From: Chromera velia
Lineage: Eukaryota > Sar > Chromeraceae
DNA: 22,500 nucleotides
NCBI GenBank assembly: GCA_018398765.1
Contig: JAHBMJ010000296.1
Span: forward strand, 1-22,500
Direction: 5' to 3'
Shown: positions 1-8,386 of the stretch, piece by piece
Layout of the letters: the number at the start of each line of letters is the position of its first letter
Numbering within the stretch: the first letter of the stretch is position 1
Translations under genes and position numbers: made by a program
Notes under the pieces: generated by a model
Databases searched by the model: none
Seen by the model: only the letters and a program-made list of their open reading frames with translations
What the model was told of the DNA's origin: nothing

Positions 1-896
1 ACCACTTCTTCTGATGGAGACGGAACCGGAAAATCAAATGTCGTGTGGGGCGTCTCCTTCCACGTGCCTCCCTCTTCCATCACATCAACACCGCCCTCTT
101 CCATCAACTCATCTCCATCCATCCCGCCAAAATCGAATTCTCCATCAACTGCCTGTCCAGACACAACGCCTGCCTCCGTCTCAAAGCCAGGGGACACACT
201 CCCCCATCTGGCTCTCACAGTGTTCTCACCCGCCAGGCCATCGTGCGGTGAGCCACGCAACCGCATACTGTCACCTCGGCCGTTCAAAATATCATGCGGC
301 TCAAATCCTGCCTGTCTCGTGGCGACAGCGCTCGGAACATTCATACGAGAGCCTTGGATGCTGTTCCCAAACCCCCGCCCTTCTGACTGCAGTCGCCCTC
401 CTCCTTCTCCCAATCGCGCGACCGCACTGCGACTCTTACCCTCTGACCTTACTGGTAAACGGCGCCATGAAATGCGCCCTTCCTGCTTTCTCCTCCCTCT
501 CCCTTTCTCTTTCCCCACAGAAGCGGCTTTTTGATCTCCAGGTGACTGCTGTGATGGCTGCTGTGATGCCATTGGCTTCTCTGCCGCTTGCTTGTTGGCC
601 CAAGCTGCTGCCGTCAATCTTCGACTCCTGCGTGCTTTCGGCTTCTTTCCGGTCAGACGTTGTTTTGCTTCATCGCCCTTCCCTTCCTCTTCAAGGGTGG
701 GCGCGGCCGGTTGGCAGCCCCCTACCACCTCTGAAAGCTTCTTCACCAGTTGTTGACTCTCGTGCAAGAAGGCCTCACCGTTTTTCCGCACCTCCTTGAG
801 GGACACGTTCGCATACTTCTCCGAAAAGTCTTCAACAAGCGAAACAAAATGACTGAAACGATCCGTCACAGACATCACGACCATCCGATTGGACAT
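1..896 (-). CDS. Unknown charged protein, N-terminal part, runs off left edge
   Basis: The minus strand is open from an ATG at 896-894 to the window edge, about 298 codons with no stop. A TGA lies two codons upstream (902-900), so this is either the true start or, less likely, an exon after the AG at about 898. The first 60 residues look helical (FSHFVSLVEDFSEKYANVSL, then Glu/Lys-rich). A basic stretch near residues 90-105 (KKPKARRSRR) could be a nuclear localisation signal. A Gln/Ser/Gly/Arg-rich linker follows, then an acidic tail with two EEGG-type repeats. I recognise no domain. The plus strand is also open over 14-799, but that translation is Pro/Ser/His-rich and looks like the antisense shadow. 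An ATGCATGC lies 365 bp upstream, the spacing seen at the other genes. It may be a host gene or a retroelement gag-like protein. The call as coding is moderate and the function is unknown. Confidence 0.5.
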   Translation of the reverse strand, partial: MSNRMVVMSVTDRFSHFVSLVEDFSEKYANVSLKEVRKNGEAFLHESQQLVKKLSEVVGGCQPAAPTLEEEGKGDEAKQRLTGKKPKARRSRRLTAAAWANKQAAEKPMASQQPSQQSPGDQKAASVGKEKGRGRRKQEGRISWRRLPVRSEGKSRSAVARLGEGGGRLQSEGRGFGNSIQGSRMNVPSAVATRQAGFEPHDILNGRGDSMRLRGSPHDGLAGENTVRARWGSVSPGFETEAGVVSGQAVDGEFDFGGMDGDELMEEGGVDVMEEGGTWKETPHTTFDFPVPSPSEEV

Positions 897-1260
897 TCTT
901 CAAAGAAAAGGAAACTGCAAGGAGCCTGTCACGGGGAAATAAGTCCCTGTGAATGTTTTTGGGTAGCTGTGTGTGTCGCTCTTCAGGGAATCGCCAACTG
1001 AGAACGATGCGACAATACCTTCATTCGACCAGTCAAAGACGGTCAACGAATCTACCTTATTTGAGCGGGTCGACCGCTCTGCTACCACGTTGGAGAGTGA
1101 CAGTTAGTTGGCTAGCATAACGGAGCTCATAGGTCGTAAGTTCAAGTTCTGTCATGCAAGGTTCGTACTTCTCTCTAAAGCAATGCTCTATTGCTTTCAG
1201 ACTGACTGACCTGCATAGACTTGCATTGCATGTGTATTGACTCATAGACGGCGCGACGCC

Positions 1261-1290
1261 ATGCATGCGGCTAGGCTCGGCATGCGCGCG
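1261..1290 (-). promoter_or_regulatory. GCATGC/GCGCGC promoter patch for the left-edge gene
   Basis: ATGCATGC lies at 1261-1268 and CATGCGCGCG at 1281-1290, 365-394 bp upstream of the ATG at 896. The GCATGC core with neighbouring GCGCGC recurs before the other genes in the window. TGCATGCA is an established ApiAP2 binding site in Plasmodium and Cryptosporidium; a role here is inferred from position. Confidence 0.4.
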
Positions 1291-1898
1291 GCTCATTCCA
1301 TTCTGACACATGGAACCACTTATTGTTACTCAGACGCTCACATCGTTACGTGAATGCGTGGATCGTATGGAGCAGACAACGAATGAAAAAACAGGGCGCG
1401 AGCGTAAAGAAAATTAAGTGCCCCACAAACCTGTGTACTGCAAGCAGATGACCTACCGTAACTTCAGCTTGCTCAGCTCGCCAAAGTCGACGGAGAGCGT
1501 AATGCAGACAGCCATGCATCACAATTTAAAGTCGAGCCCCTCAGACACAGTACTGAGACACCCACTTCTCTGTACGCAACCATGAAAGTCAATCAATGTA
1601 GATGTAAAAACACCTGATGATGGTTGTCTGGCAGTAGCCGAAATCGGTTGTGTCAGCCGTATGTACGCGTACAGTGATTGACTGATCTGAGATAGAGACA
1701 ATGCATATCGAATTGAACTAGGAATTGAACAGCTACCAAGACTCTGAATATACAATCGTCCTATAGACAACCACATAACTCAACAATTAATTAATAGTAA
1801 TTTATAATGCTAGATTTAATATTTTAAATTCTTAATTAACTTAGCAATAGAAATAAAAATTCAAGTCCATTAATACTATGTTATGTTAGTAAGTCCAT

Positions 1899-2065
1899 AT
1901 GGAATTTACCCGAATAGATTCTACAGTAAATTTGTAAGATAAATTCCAGTATTAATTAAAAATGCCTTAAATTCCTTTTTTTGTTTTTGAATGGGAAAAC
2001 GTTCACCCTCCTAGTAAATTCCACTAGCTAAATTCCATGGGTAAATTCCATTAAATTCCACTAAA
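1899..2065. repeat. AAATTCC cluster with an exact 13-bp inverted repeat
   Basis: ATGGAATTTACCC at 1899-1911 is the exact reverse complement of 2039-2051. Between and beside them the word TAAATTCCA is repeated with 1-5 nt spacers (around 2015, 2029, 2042, 2052), and looser copies sit near 1940 and 1966. The arrangement could fold into a long AT-rich hairpin and may be a decayed MITE. No coding frame crosses it. Confidence 0.55.
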
Positions 2066-2223
2066 TTCTATAAATCTAACTATAAATTTACAATATTTGT
2101 TTGGAACTTAGAAGTGCATTGAGGCACGCCACATTGAATTATTGAAAAAAACACACTTAACAACCTCCTTGTACAACATGTCTGAATCATGTCAATTTAC
2201 CTGAATTCTGGTAACTCTTCGAA

Positions 2224-3702
2224 TCACTGGCAAAGATCACTATCTGAAGAGGTTTCCTTCTTTCTACGCTCTTCTTCAAGTTCCTTCATTGCTTGACGTC
2301 GTCTCCGCACCTCCACCATGCTGCTCATCGCCCTGACCCCCTTCATGCAACTCCCGATGGAACCCAAAGCACCCAAACCCACACGTACACAAGGACAAGG
2401 AGGAGATGCATACGCATCACCCCCGACCCCGACATCCCCTCTAACCCCAACAGCACTACCAGGATCCCCGACGGAGAGGGAAGCAATCAGCGGATCTGCT
2501 AGATTTTTCCTTGGAGGAGGAGACGCGGCTTCAGACGTCTGAGTAAGGCTTTGTTCAGACATCTGATGGAGGCGTTGTTCAAAGTGCCTCGTCCCTCCTT
2601 CCGTCTCCTCCCCCTCCTCTTCCTCTTCCTCCTCCTCTTCTACAGGCTCATCTGTCCACAACTCCATCCGATCCATATCAGGCATCTGGTCAAGATCGAG
2701 GAAGTCATCTTCGTCTCCGAAAACTTTCTCTCGAGCCGTCTGTGGACTCTTGCTCTTTTTCTTCTTCTTCTTCTTTGATTTCTTTTGAATTTCAGCCAAA
2801 ATTCTCTCCTCCTCCTCTGTCCCCCCCTCTTCCTCTTCTGGGGGCAGGTCCCCCTGCATAACAAACATTGGGGAGACTACCTTCTTTACCTGAGCGTTGA
2901 AATCGGACTCCGCCATACCCAGATACCCCTTCCTTGCCTCTGGTGTCAAATCCTTAATTTGCGCAATTGCCTTCTTTCTCTGTGAATGGAGCCTGCCGAG
3001 CTCTTCTAGTTGTTCGTTTATCTTGGTGATCCCATCCATGCGCTCCTTGTAATACGGGTCAATGCCCTTTGAGCTGCTTTCCGTTTTCTCTTTGTACATC
3101 GCTTGCGTCACATCTATTGGGCCATAAGGCTCACACTGACTCTTCAATTTCTCTTTCATCTCCTCCCGCTGACGTTTCTTTCGTTTTTTGTTCTTCAACT
3201 GACGCATCTCCTTATTTGACATTTCCACCCACTCAACTTCCTCCCCATCTTCTTCTTGTGCCTTTTCAGCGATACCCTCGAGCACCTCGGCATCTCTGCT
3301 CTGTGCTGCTTTGCCGTCTCCTCCGATGTCTGTGACACCGTCTCTCTGGAGACGTGCTTGCCTGGCAGTTGAGACGAAAGAAGCTCGCAATGGAGTCTTC
3401 TTTTCCGAACGATCCTGCAGACCCGCCACAGGCTTCTGGTCTCCTCCTTCCTCCTGCTCTCCCTGATCCCACCACCCTTCAAGAATTTCGGACAAGTCCG
3501 AGTCCACCGTTCCCCGGAGACGCGACCGTTCGAAAATCGCCTGCCCTCTCGAGTCGCTTCTCTCTTTCCTTGGAGACCGAGAATTAATACTCGGGAACAC
3601 AAATGCAAGACGTAAACGAGGTGTCTGAGCAAAGTGATTGGATTCCCCCCACGAAAAATGGGTCTGTGCAATCGCCACGAGAAACGCTGTTGTTCGCAAC
3701 AT
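2224..3702 (-). CDS. Highly charged 492-aa protein with hydrophobic N-terminal leader, function unknown
   Basis: The open frame extends upstream to 3924, but the first ATG in it is at 3702-3700, giving 492 residues. The N-terminus (MLRTTAFLVAIAQTHFSWG) resembles a weak signal peptide. LRLAFVFPSINSRSPRKER follows, a basic Ser/Arg-rich stretch after an AFVFP motif, reminiscent of the bipartite plastid leaders of algae with secondary plastids. Next come an acidic region, a helical Lys/Arg/Glu block around residues 160-195 (NKEMRQLKNKKRKKRQREEM), and the most globular-looking part at about residues 200-290. After that come a poly-Lys run, a poly-Glu run (nine Glu) and a Gly/Val-rich stretch that could instead be an unrecognised intron. 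It ends in a charged helix. I recognise no catalytic domain. A role in plastid RNA or protein handling is only a guess from composition. ATGCATG occurs 359 bp upstream. Confidence 0.75.
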   Translation of the reverse strand: MLRTTAFLVAIAQTHFSWGESNHFAQTPRLRLAFVFPSINSRSPRKERSDSRGQAIFERSRLRGTVDSDLSEILEGWWDQGEQEEGGDQKPVAGLQDRSEKKTPLRASFVSTARQARLQRDGVTDIGGDGKAAQSRDAEVLEGIAEKAQEEDGEEVEWVEMSNKEMRQLKNKKRKKRQREEMKEKLKSQCEPYGPIDVTQAMYKEKTESSSKGIDPYYKERMDGITKINEQLEELGRLHSQRKKAIAQIKDLTPEARKGYLGMAESDFNAQVKKVVSPMFVMQGDLPPEEEEGGTEEEERILAEIQKKSKKKKKKKSKSPQTAREKVFGDEDDFLDLDQMPDMDRMELWTDEPVEEEEEEEEEGEETEGGTRHFEQRLHQMSEQSLTQTSEAASPPPRKNLADPLIASLSVGDPGSAVGVRGDVGVGGDAYASPPCPCVRVGLGALGSIGSCMKGVRAMSSMVEVRRRRQAMKELEEERRKKETSSDSDLCQ

Positions 3703-4368
3703 CGTCTCGCTGGCAACGCCTGGATGAAAAAGCTGCAACCACACTCCGTCCCAAGACTTTAAAGTACAAAAGGTTCTTACGAACACTCGATCCCCTCCGA
3801 TTTCCACGAGACTTATACATATAGCAATTCGATCTGAAATGTAACATTCAGACCTCTCTTTACCCTCGATCGTCCATCCAGCAACAGGGGATCTGGCAAC
3901 ATCTGCATGGCAACAATACTGCAAATGTGTCGGCGTTAGCTAGCAGGCTCCGTGTGCGAAAGCCGGGGTTCCTCGCCAGGCTCAGCGAGTTGGCCGATTC
4001 CGCGGGCTTAGGGCCCTAGGGTTTTTACGGTGCTCTGACTTTCTAGCTCCTAGCGTACTTATGCATGTCGAACTTCACCGGTGTTTGATACCGGGCGGTG
4101 AGCTCTGTGATGATGCTTAGGGCCCGAGGACCGGCCTCACGAAATTATCCCCGCGTGCAGCGTCAAACGCTACGAGACGGGAAATTTCGAGCTGTTGACA
4201 GACCGATTCAACAGAAAGCTGGAGAAAACAGCTAAGCCTCACTTAGCTGGCTAAGAACTCCACCTCCTTATCTCATCGCGACGGAATCAATTATCAAATC
4301 GAAGTCCCTTTTTTTGTTTGCCCGCCCTTCCACCACTTTTTTCCTCTTATAATCGTGGGTAGTCACGC
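3703..4368. other. Spacer and probable promoter of the charged-protein gene
   Basis: No convincing gene. Immediately upstream of the ATG the frame stays open, but without a Met. An ATGCATG lies at 4061-4067. A GC-rich patch at 3955-4020 contains the palindrome GGGCCC followed by TAGGGTTTTTA, which resembles a lone telomere-type word; it is a single copy and I attach no meaning to it. Confidence 0.45.
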
Positions 4369-4370
4369 TA

Positions 4371-4391
4371 CCCCCAAGAAGCCTTCCTATG
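4371..4391 (+). repeat. Left terminal inverted repeat
   Basis: Begins CCCCCAAGAAG and ends CTTCCTATG, with TA outside at 4369-4370. It pairs with 7088-7108 with one mismatch at the twelfth base. Just outside lies GGGTAGTCACGCTACCC, a short palindrome; a similar GGGTA..TACCC arrangement lies outside the right end. Confidence 0.65.
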
Positions 4392-4429
4392 ACCCTATAG
4401 TCTGTCAATCAAACTCCGGGCTTTGGCAG

Positions 4430-4533
4430 CCTGGCGCCTTTGGCGCCAGGGCTTTGACGATAGAAAGCTCATTCTTTCTAGTATGCAGTATCGTCAAAGC
4501 TCTGGCGACAGAAAGCTAATTCTTTCTAGTATG
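4430..4533. repeat. Nested hairpins and duplicated 27-bp unit at left end of element
   Basis: 4430-4450 is a perfect hairpin, stem CCTGGCGCC with loop TTT. Then 4451-4462 (GCTTTGACGATA) is the exact inverted repeat of 4489-4500, and it encloses a second stem TAGAAAG/CTTTCTA. The 27 bases at 4459-4485 recur at 4507-4533 with two changes, a 48-bp direct duplication. Subterminal structured repeats like this are common in DNA transposons, where they often bind transposase; that role is inferred. Confidence 0.6.
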
Positions 4534-4718
4534 AAATATACCTCCAGTCCATTGTAGCTTAAAAAACATTATAACCTAATTTAATCTAGTTTAACCTCGT
4601 TTTAAAATATTTTAATACTCTCTTATAGTATCTGCTATAAACAACTTAAAGATTTAAAATAACAAAAAAAAAAAATATCGATTTTAATCAGTTTGAATCT
4701 GTTAGTCTTAGTCAGTCT

Positions 4719-6715
4719 TCATTTAGGAATTCTAGATCCACGGACTCTGTTTGCAGTAGGGCGATAGTCATCGTCATCATTATCAGACTCTGTAGACCCC
4801 CCTCCTTCACTACCACTATATTCGCTTGTCGCCCGGGCAAACATTTAAGTAGCCTTTGCTTTCACCTTACTTTTTGCCTTAGCCTTTGCTTTTACTTTCG
4901 CTTTTCCTTTTGCTTGTGCTCTTTATCCTCTTGCTTGACACCTTTCGTGCCGTCAAGCCTCCACCTCCACAGCTTTTTCAATCAATTGGCTAACATCCCC
5001 AGTTGCAGATTCAGCAGATAAATTAGAAGCTGCAGCAGGAGGTGCACTAGCGCAAACGATTGTGTGCGCCGGTACACCAACTTTCGACTTGAAGGGCTGA
5101 TACTCTGTCGTCAGAGCCCATAATTCTCTGCTTTTATTGAAAACTTCAAAGGCTAGAGCCCTTTGAACCTCGCTCAACTCTCCACCTGCGTGAGCAGAAA
5201 GACATCTTGCATTCAGCTCCTTCTTTATTTCTCTTTTTGTGAGAACCTGCAGCCCCTGTCTCCAAACGTTTTCTTTTTATCTGGCTGTCAGCTCTCTCCA
5301 AATTTTCAATGTTTGAAAGTAAAGTAAAAGAGGGAAAGAATGAATTTTCATGCCTTTCCCACCTGCATCTCTCTCAAGGCTAGTACATCAACCTTCTTTA
5401 TTGAACAAGACATGGCAGCCAATGTCATACAGAGGAATCAAAGGGTACAAAAGAGTTCGAAGAAAGTTAGAGAAGAAGACTCCTCCCTCCCCTAAGGTTA
5501 AAAAGGATACAACTGCATAGGCACGGTCAACATCCTCTTTTGCAAGTGACTGATATACAAAGTACTTCCCTGTTCATTTATTTGCACAAAACGTGAGTTG
5601 TTCAATACACACAAACACACAAGATGCGGTGGCTTACTCGAAAGAAGGAGCACTCTGTCAGATCTGCCTTCCTCTCTTAAAGGCTCCCCATTAAAAGTGA
5701 AACGGAGAAGCTAATACACATCGCCCTTCCAGTATCCCTTACAAGATGCATCATCTCGGTGAATCACTGCCTGTCTGGTCGAGCCGTAAAAACGATGACG
5801 GCCTGCTGCCGCCATGTCTTTCAACGTTGTTGGCATGACTTTATTTACTGCAGCTTTTACAATCGTTGCAAGGTGCCTTCCATCATCCCCAAACACCTCA
5901 AGCAAATTGCTGAACCATGCTTGGATGAGTTCCATATCCTTCTTCTCCTTCAAGCACTTCATAAGGCGGTCCACCTTCTTGTCACCTGTTAGGTCAGCCC
6001 TCTGCACGAGGGCAGTAACATCCAACTAATTTCTGATCGGCCTTTCCGCCGTCTCCCCAGAGCTTCCTGGCTTGTTCGAGAAGATGAGGGGCTTGTTAGG
6101 CTTGTCGGGGTTATCGGGCTTCGGCTTCTTTAGGGCTCCCTATGCTGCAAACAAGATAAAAGAGACAAAGGCAATAGAAGAGTCAGATCCACAGTTATAT
6201 AGTCTGAGATAGTATATGAAGAGAAGTGGAGAACACTGACCACGGATGCAGTTTTTCGACATGCATGCATGCAGAACGATTAAGTCAGCAAGTGAAAAAG
6301 AAACGGACCCATCCAGTTGGCCATCAATCCCCGCGATGCTCCAGAAGGCTTAGGAGGACTCTCCTCCCGCGCAGAGGGGGAAGCAGTCCGTTTCCAAGAC
6401 TGCGTGTTAGCCTCCTACACCGGGGGTGCCTTTTACTGAGGTTCCGCATTCTGTGAGCCCCCTCTAAGCCGCTTGAAAAGAAAAGTCTTCAATTCATCGG
6501 CCTGTCGAACATGTTGAAGCTTCAGAGCTTCAAATTCCTTTCAAGGTTCAAAGTACTTCTCAATGTGCTCTCAGACTGTGGATTCCACCCCCAACGTCTT
6601 TAGAAAGAACTCTGAAACTGACTTCGCAAGGGCCGCATCTTCAAGGAAGTCCGACACAGCGATTCGCAAACGAGCGTCAAAAGGTAGGCTGCATATTTTG
6701 GGAAAAAAAAAGTAT
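4719..6715 (-). pseudogene. Decayed, formerly spliced gene inside the TIR element
   Basis: Several minus-strand segments read like protein but are interrupted. About 6715-6280 is one frame with stops at 6571 (TGA), 6541 (TGA), 6433 (TAA) and 6415 (TAG). 6025-5711 gives 104 residues (DVTALVQRADLTGDKKVDRL onward), cut off upstream by a stop or frameshift. About 5575-5395 gives a 60-residue stretch (GKYFVYQSLAKEDVDRAYAV onward) downstream of an AACAG acceptor-like site. About 5300-4719 is one unbroken frame with stops at 5277, 4953, 4923 and 4845, containing a Lys/Ala repeat (KAKVKAKAKAK), an acidic Ser/Asp patch and a terminal RIPK before TGA. Lys/Ala repeats and charged ends suggest a nuclear or DNA-binding protein. 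I do not recognise the family. The intervening stretches look like introns, but I could not join every exon in phase. Probably a dead gene copy carried by the element. Confidence 0.5.
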
Positions 6716-6884
6716 ACAGACACGGTCAGATCGAATTCGTCAGCCTAAGGATAGGTGCTGACCATAGTGGACCGACATACAGTAACAAACTAGAAGACCA
6801 AGACGTTTTTCAGATAGCTTTTGCACCTTTGTGCATGCATGCATTAATATATATAACTGCAAAAGCCACATATAGGCTTTGGGG

Positions 6885-7077
6885 CGGCACGGTCGGGCTT
6901 TGGTAGCCCCGGCGCGCCTTCGGCACGGTCGGGCTCTGACAGGCCCACGCCTTTGGCGTGGTTGGGCTTTGGCAGGCCCGCGCCTTCGGTGCGGTCGGGC
7001 TTTGACAGACCCGCGCCTTCGGCACGGTCGGGCTTTGACAGCCAGGCGCCTTCGGCGCCCGGGCTTTGACACCCGTT
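6885..7077. repeat. Five tandem 33-bp GC-rich hairpin repeats (right subterminal array)
   Basis: The unit is roughly GGCCCGCGCCTTCGG followed by YGCGGTCGGGCTTTGACA, 33 bp with small changes and slightly shorter or longer end copies. Each unit can fold as a GC stem around TTCG or TTTG. Some copies carry paired changes that keep the stem, for example CCACGCC TTT GGCGTGG at about 6944-6960. The period is divisible by three, so long frames with 11-residue repeats appear on both strands; I treat these as by-products. Confidence 0.75.
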
Positions 7078-7087
7078 CCGAATCAAC

Positions 7088-7108
7088 CATAGGAAGCCTT
7101 CTTGGGGG
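7088..7108 (-). repeat. Right terminal inverted repeat
   Basis: Begins CATAGGAAGCC and ends CTTGGGGG, followed by TA at 7109-7110. It is the reverse complement of the left terminal repeat with one mismatch. Confidence 0.65.
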
Positions 7109-7110
7109 TA

Positions 7111-7232
7111 AGTCATGCATATACCCTACTCACCCATCCGGCAGACTAGATCTGTCCACACAGGTTGATAGCGGTAGTGACGTTAGCTGCGATTAGTTCA
7201 AAAGGGGGTTACGGTTTGAGTCGTCCGATTAA
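7111..7232. other. Junction between the TIR element and the retroelement fragment
   Basis: No gene is seen. The chromovirus reading frame begins abruptly at about 7233 after a TAA at 7230-7232, so the upstream part of the retroelement (gag, protease, reverse transcriptase, RNase H) is missing here. Confidence 0.5.
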
Positions 7233-8386
7233 CGCAGCAAGGGTCTGAACGCATTGCCCCCTGGTTTGCTTCACCCTCTGTCCGTTCCTTCGCAGCCATG
7301 GGAGTCAGTCTGCCTGGACTTTCTCACCGACCTCCCTCCTTCAGGGGATGAACGATATGACACCATCATGGTGGTGGTGTGCAGGCTGATCAAGGCAGCC
7401 ATTCTCGTCCCCACCCATCGAATTGCAAGTGCTGAAGAGACTGCCCGTCTCTATTGGCGCTTTGTCACGTGTAAGAAGGGGTATCAGAGGCAGATTGTCT
7501 CCAATCGAGACCCCCGTTTTGTTTTAAAATTTTGGTAGACTCTTTATGCCCTCTCGGGCACTCAGCTCGATTTCTCCACCTCTGGTCACCATGATACAGC
7601 AGGGCAGGCTGAGAGAATGAATCGAACGATTGAGGAGGCCCTCCGATGCCTGGTTGAGACGAAACAGACTCACTGGTCCGAATTTCTCTGTAACGTGGAG
7701 TTTGCCTACAACTCCTCAGTGCATGAGGGGACGTCCTTTTCCCCTTTCACTCTCGATACAGGCCGATAAGCAGTAGCCCCTCCCTCCCTTTCCCTTCCTT
7801 CCTCGGTCGAACAGTCTTTCGACGCTGAGGACTTCCTGGAGGGACACCGACAGATGGTCACAGCAGCAACTGAGTCTTTGAGGGCAGCACAGGGGATCAT
7901 GACAAGGTATGCAAACCAGCACCGGCGTCCCGCCGATGGCATTCAGGGGGGCAGTATGTTTTGGTGCACCGATCGTGGTGGCCTCAGCCAGTGGGGAAAG
8001 GGAAGGAGTATGTAAGGAAGCTCGATTCTGTCTGGTTTGGACTGTTTGAGGTTGAAGCGGTTCTACCGAGGGACAATCTGGAGGTCGTCTTGCCTGCGGG
8101 GTGCCGAAAGCACCCCGTTATTCACCAATCTCTCTGCAAGCCCTATCGTCAGTCAGGGGGAGGGACAGTCGTCCGTCCCCCGTCAGTCTGCATGCCCGCT
8201 TGGGCTGAGGAGGAGTTCGAAGTTGAGCGAGTTGTCACCGTGCGGGGCAGGGGAGGAGGGAGAGAGTACCGTATGCAATGGAAAGGGTTCCCTGCTGAGG
8301 AGGCAACCTGGGAGCCTCTCTCAAACCTGAAGAATGTGAAGGCCATGATTGCTGCCTTCCATGCGTCTGCCCGTCGTTCCGTTTGA
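7233..8386 (+). pseudogene. Ty3/gypsy chromovirus pol 3' fragment: integrase core, GPY/F module, chromodomain
   Basis: The frame opens with a linker ending LPPGLLHPLSVPSQPWESV, typical of the junction between the integrase zinc finger and core. The DD35E core follows: first Asp in CLDFLTDLPP, second site in SNRDPRF, third in [12 protein letters not shown], with exactly 35 residues between the second and third positions. The second catalytic residue is Asn (AAT) where the family has Asp. The frame carries a TAG after KFW (7536-7538) and a TAA before AVAPPSL (7768-7770). It shifts by one base in the G6 run near 7947-7952. Downstream are a GPY/F-like module (GLFEVEAVLPRDNLEVVLPA, then HPVIHQSLCKPY) and a C-terminal chromodomain (FEVERVV, EYRMQWKGF, ATWEPL) with its aromatic residues kept. 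Chromodomains target such elements to modified chromatin. This copy is 5'-truncated and cannot encode active integrase. Confidence 0.9.

Larger units (their letters stand above)
897..2223. other. Intergenic spacer, no supported gene
   Basis: No reading frame here is convincing; the 60-85 codon minus-strand frames have no recognisable composition. The left part (1255-1295) holds a GC-rich patch with ATGCATGC and CATGCGCGCG, a likely promoter element for the gene at 896. The right part (about 1780-2150) is strongly AT-rich and contains the AAATTCC repeat cluster annotated separately. Confidence 0.6.
4369..7110. mobile_element. TIR-bounded DNA element of about 2.74 kb flanked by TA, carrying a decayed gene
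   Basis: The 21 bases at 4371-4391 (starting CCCCCAAGAAG) match the reverse complement of 7088-7108 at 20 of 21 positions. Each copy is immediately flanked on its outer side by TA, as expected for a TA target duplication of Tc1/mariner-like or Stowaway-type elements, although TA could simply extend the repeat. Just inside both ends is the same hairpin-forming GC-rich unit ending GGGCTTTGAC: one unit on the left (4417-4457), five on the right (6885-7077). The interior holds minus-strand coding remnants and no DDE transposase I can recognise, so the element is probably non-autonomous, possibly one that captured a host gene. The boundaries are seen directly; the class assignment is inference. 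Confidence 0.6.

Noticed and set aside
14-799. Plus-strand 261-codon open frame
   Set aside because: Its Pro/Ser/His-rich translation has no domain, and it lies opposite a longer uninterrupted minus-strand frame with normal composition that runs off the edge.
1030-1095. tRNA-like A-box (TAGCAGAGCGGTCGA) on the minus strand
   Set aside because: No anticodon stem or acceptor pairing can be built around it, and the candidate B-box matches poorly.
4000-4031. Telomere-like word CCCTAGGGTTTTTA
   Set aside because: A single copy with no tandem array; not evidence of an interstitial telomere.
4719-6715. Stop-codon reassignment in the host to explain in-frame stops
   Set aside because: All intact genes in the window end cleanly at TAA, TAG or TGA and contain none internally. 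All three stops appear inside the broken elements, so decay is simpler.
6740-7196. Overlapping open frames with 11-residue repeats on both strands
   Set aside because: They come from the 33-bp GC-rich array, which lacks stops in most frames. No single frame stands out.
7233-8386. Treating the retroelement as an active, complete copy
   Set aside because: Upstream pol and gag are absent, two stops and a frameshift are present, and a catalytic Asp is Asn.
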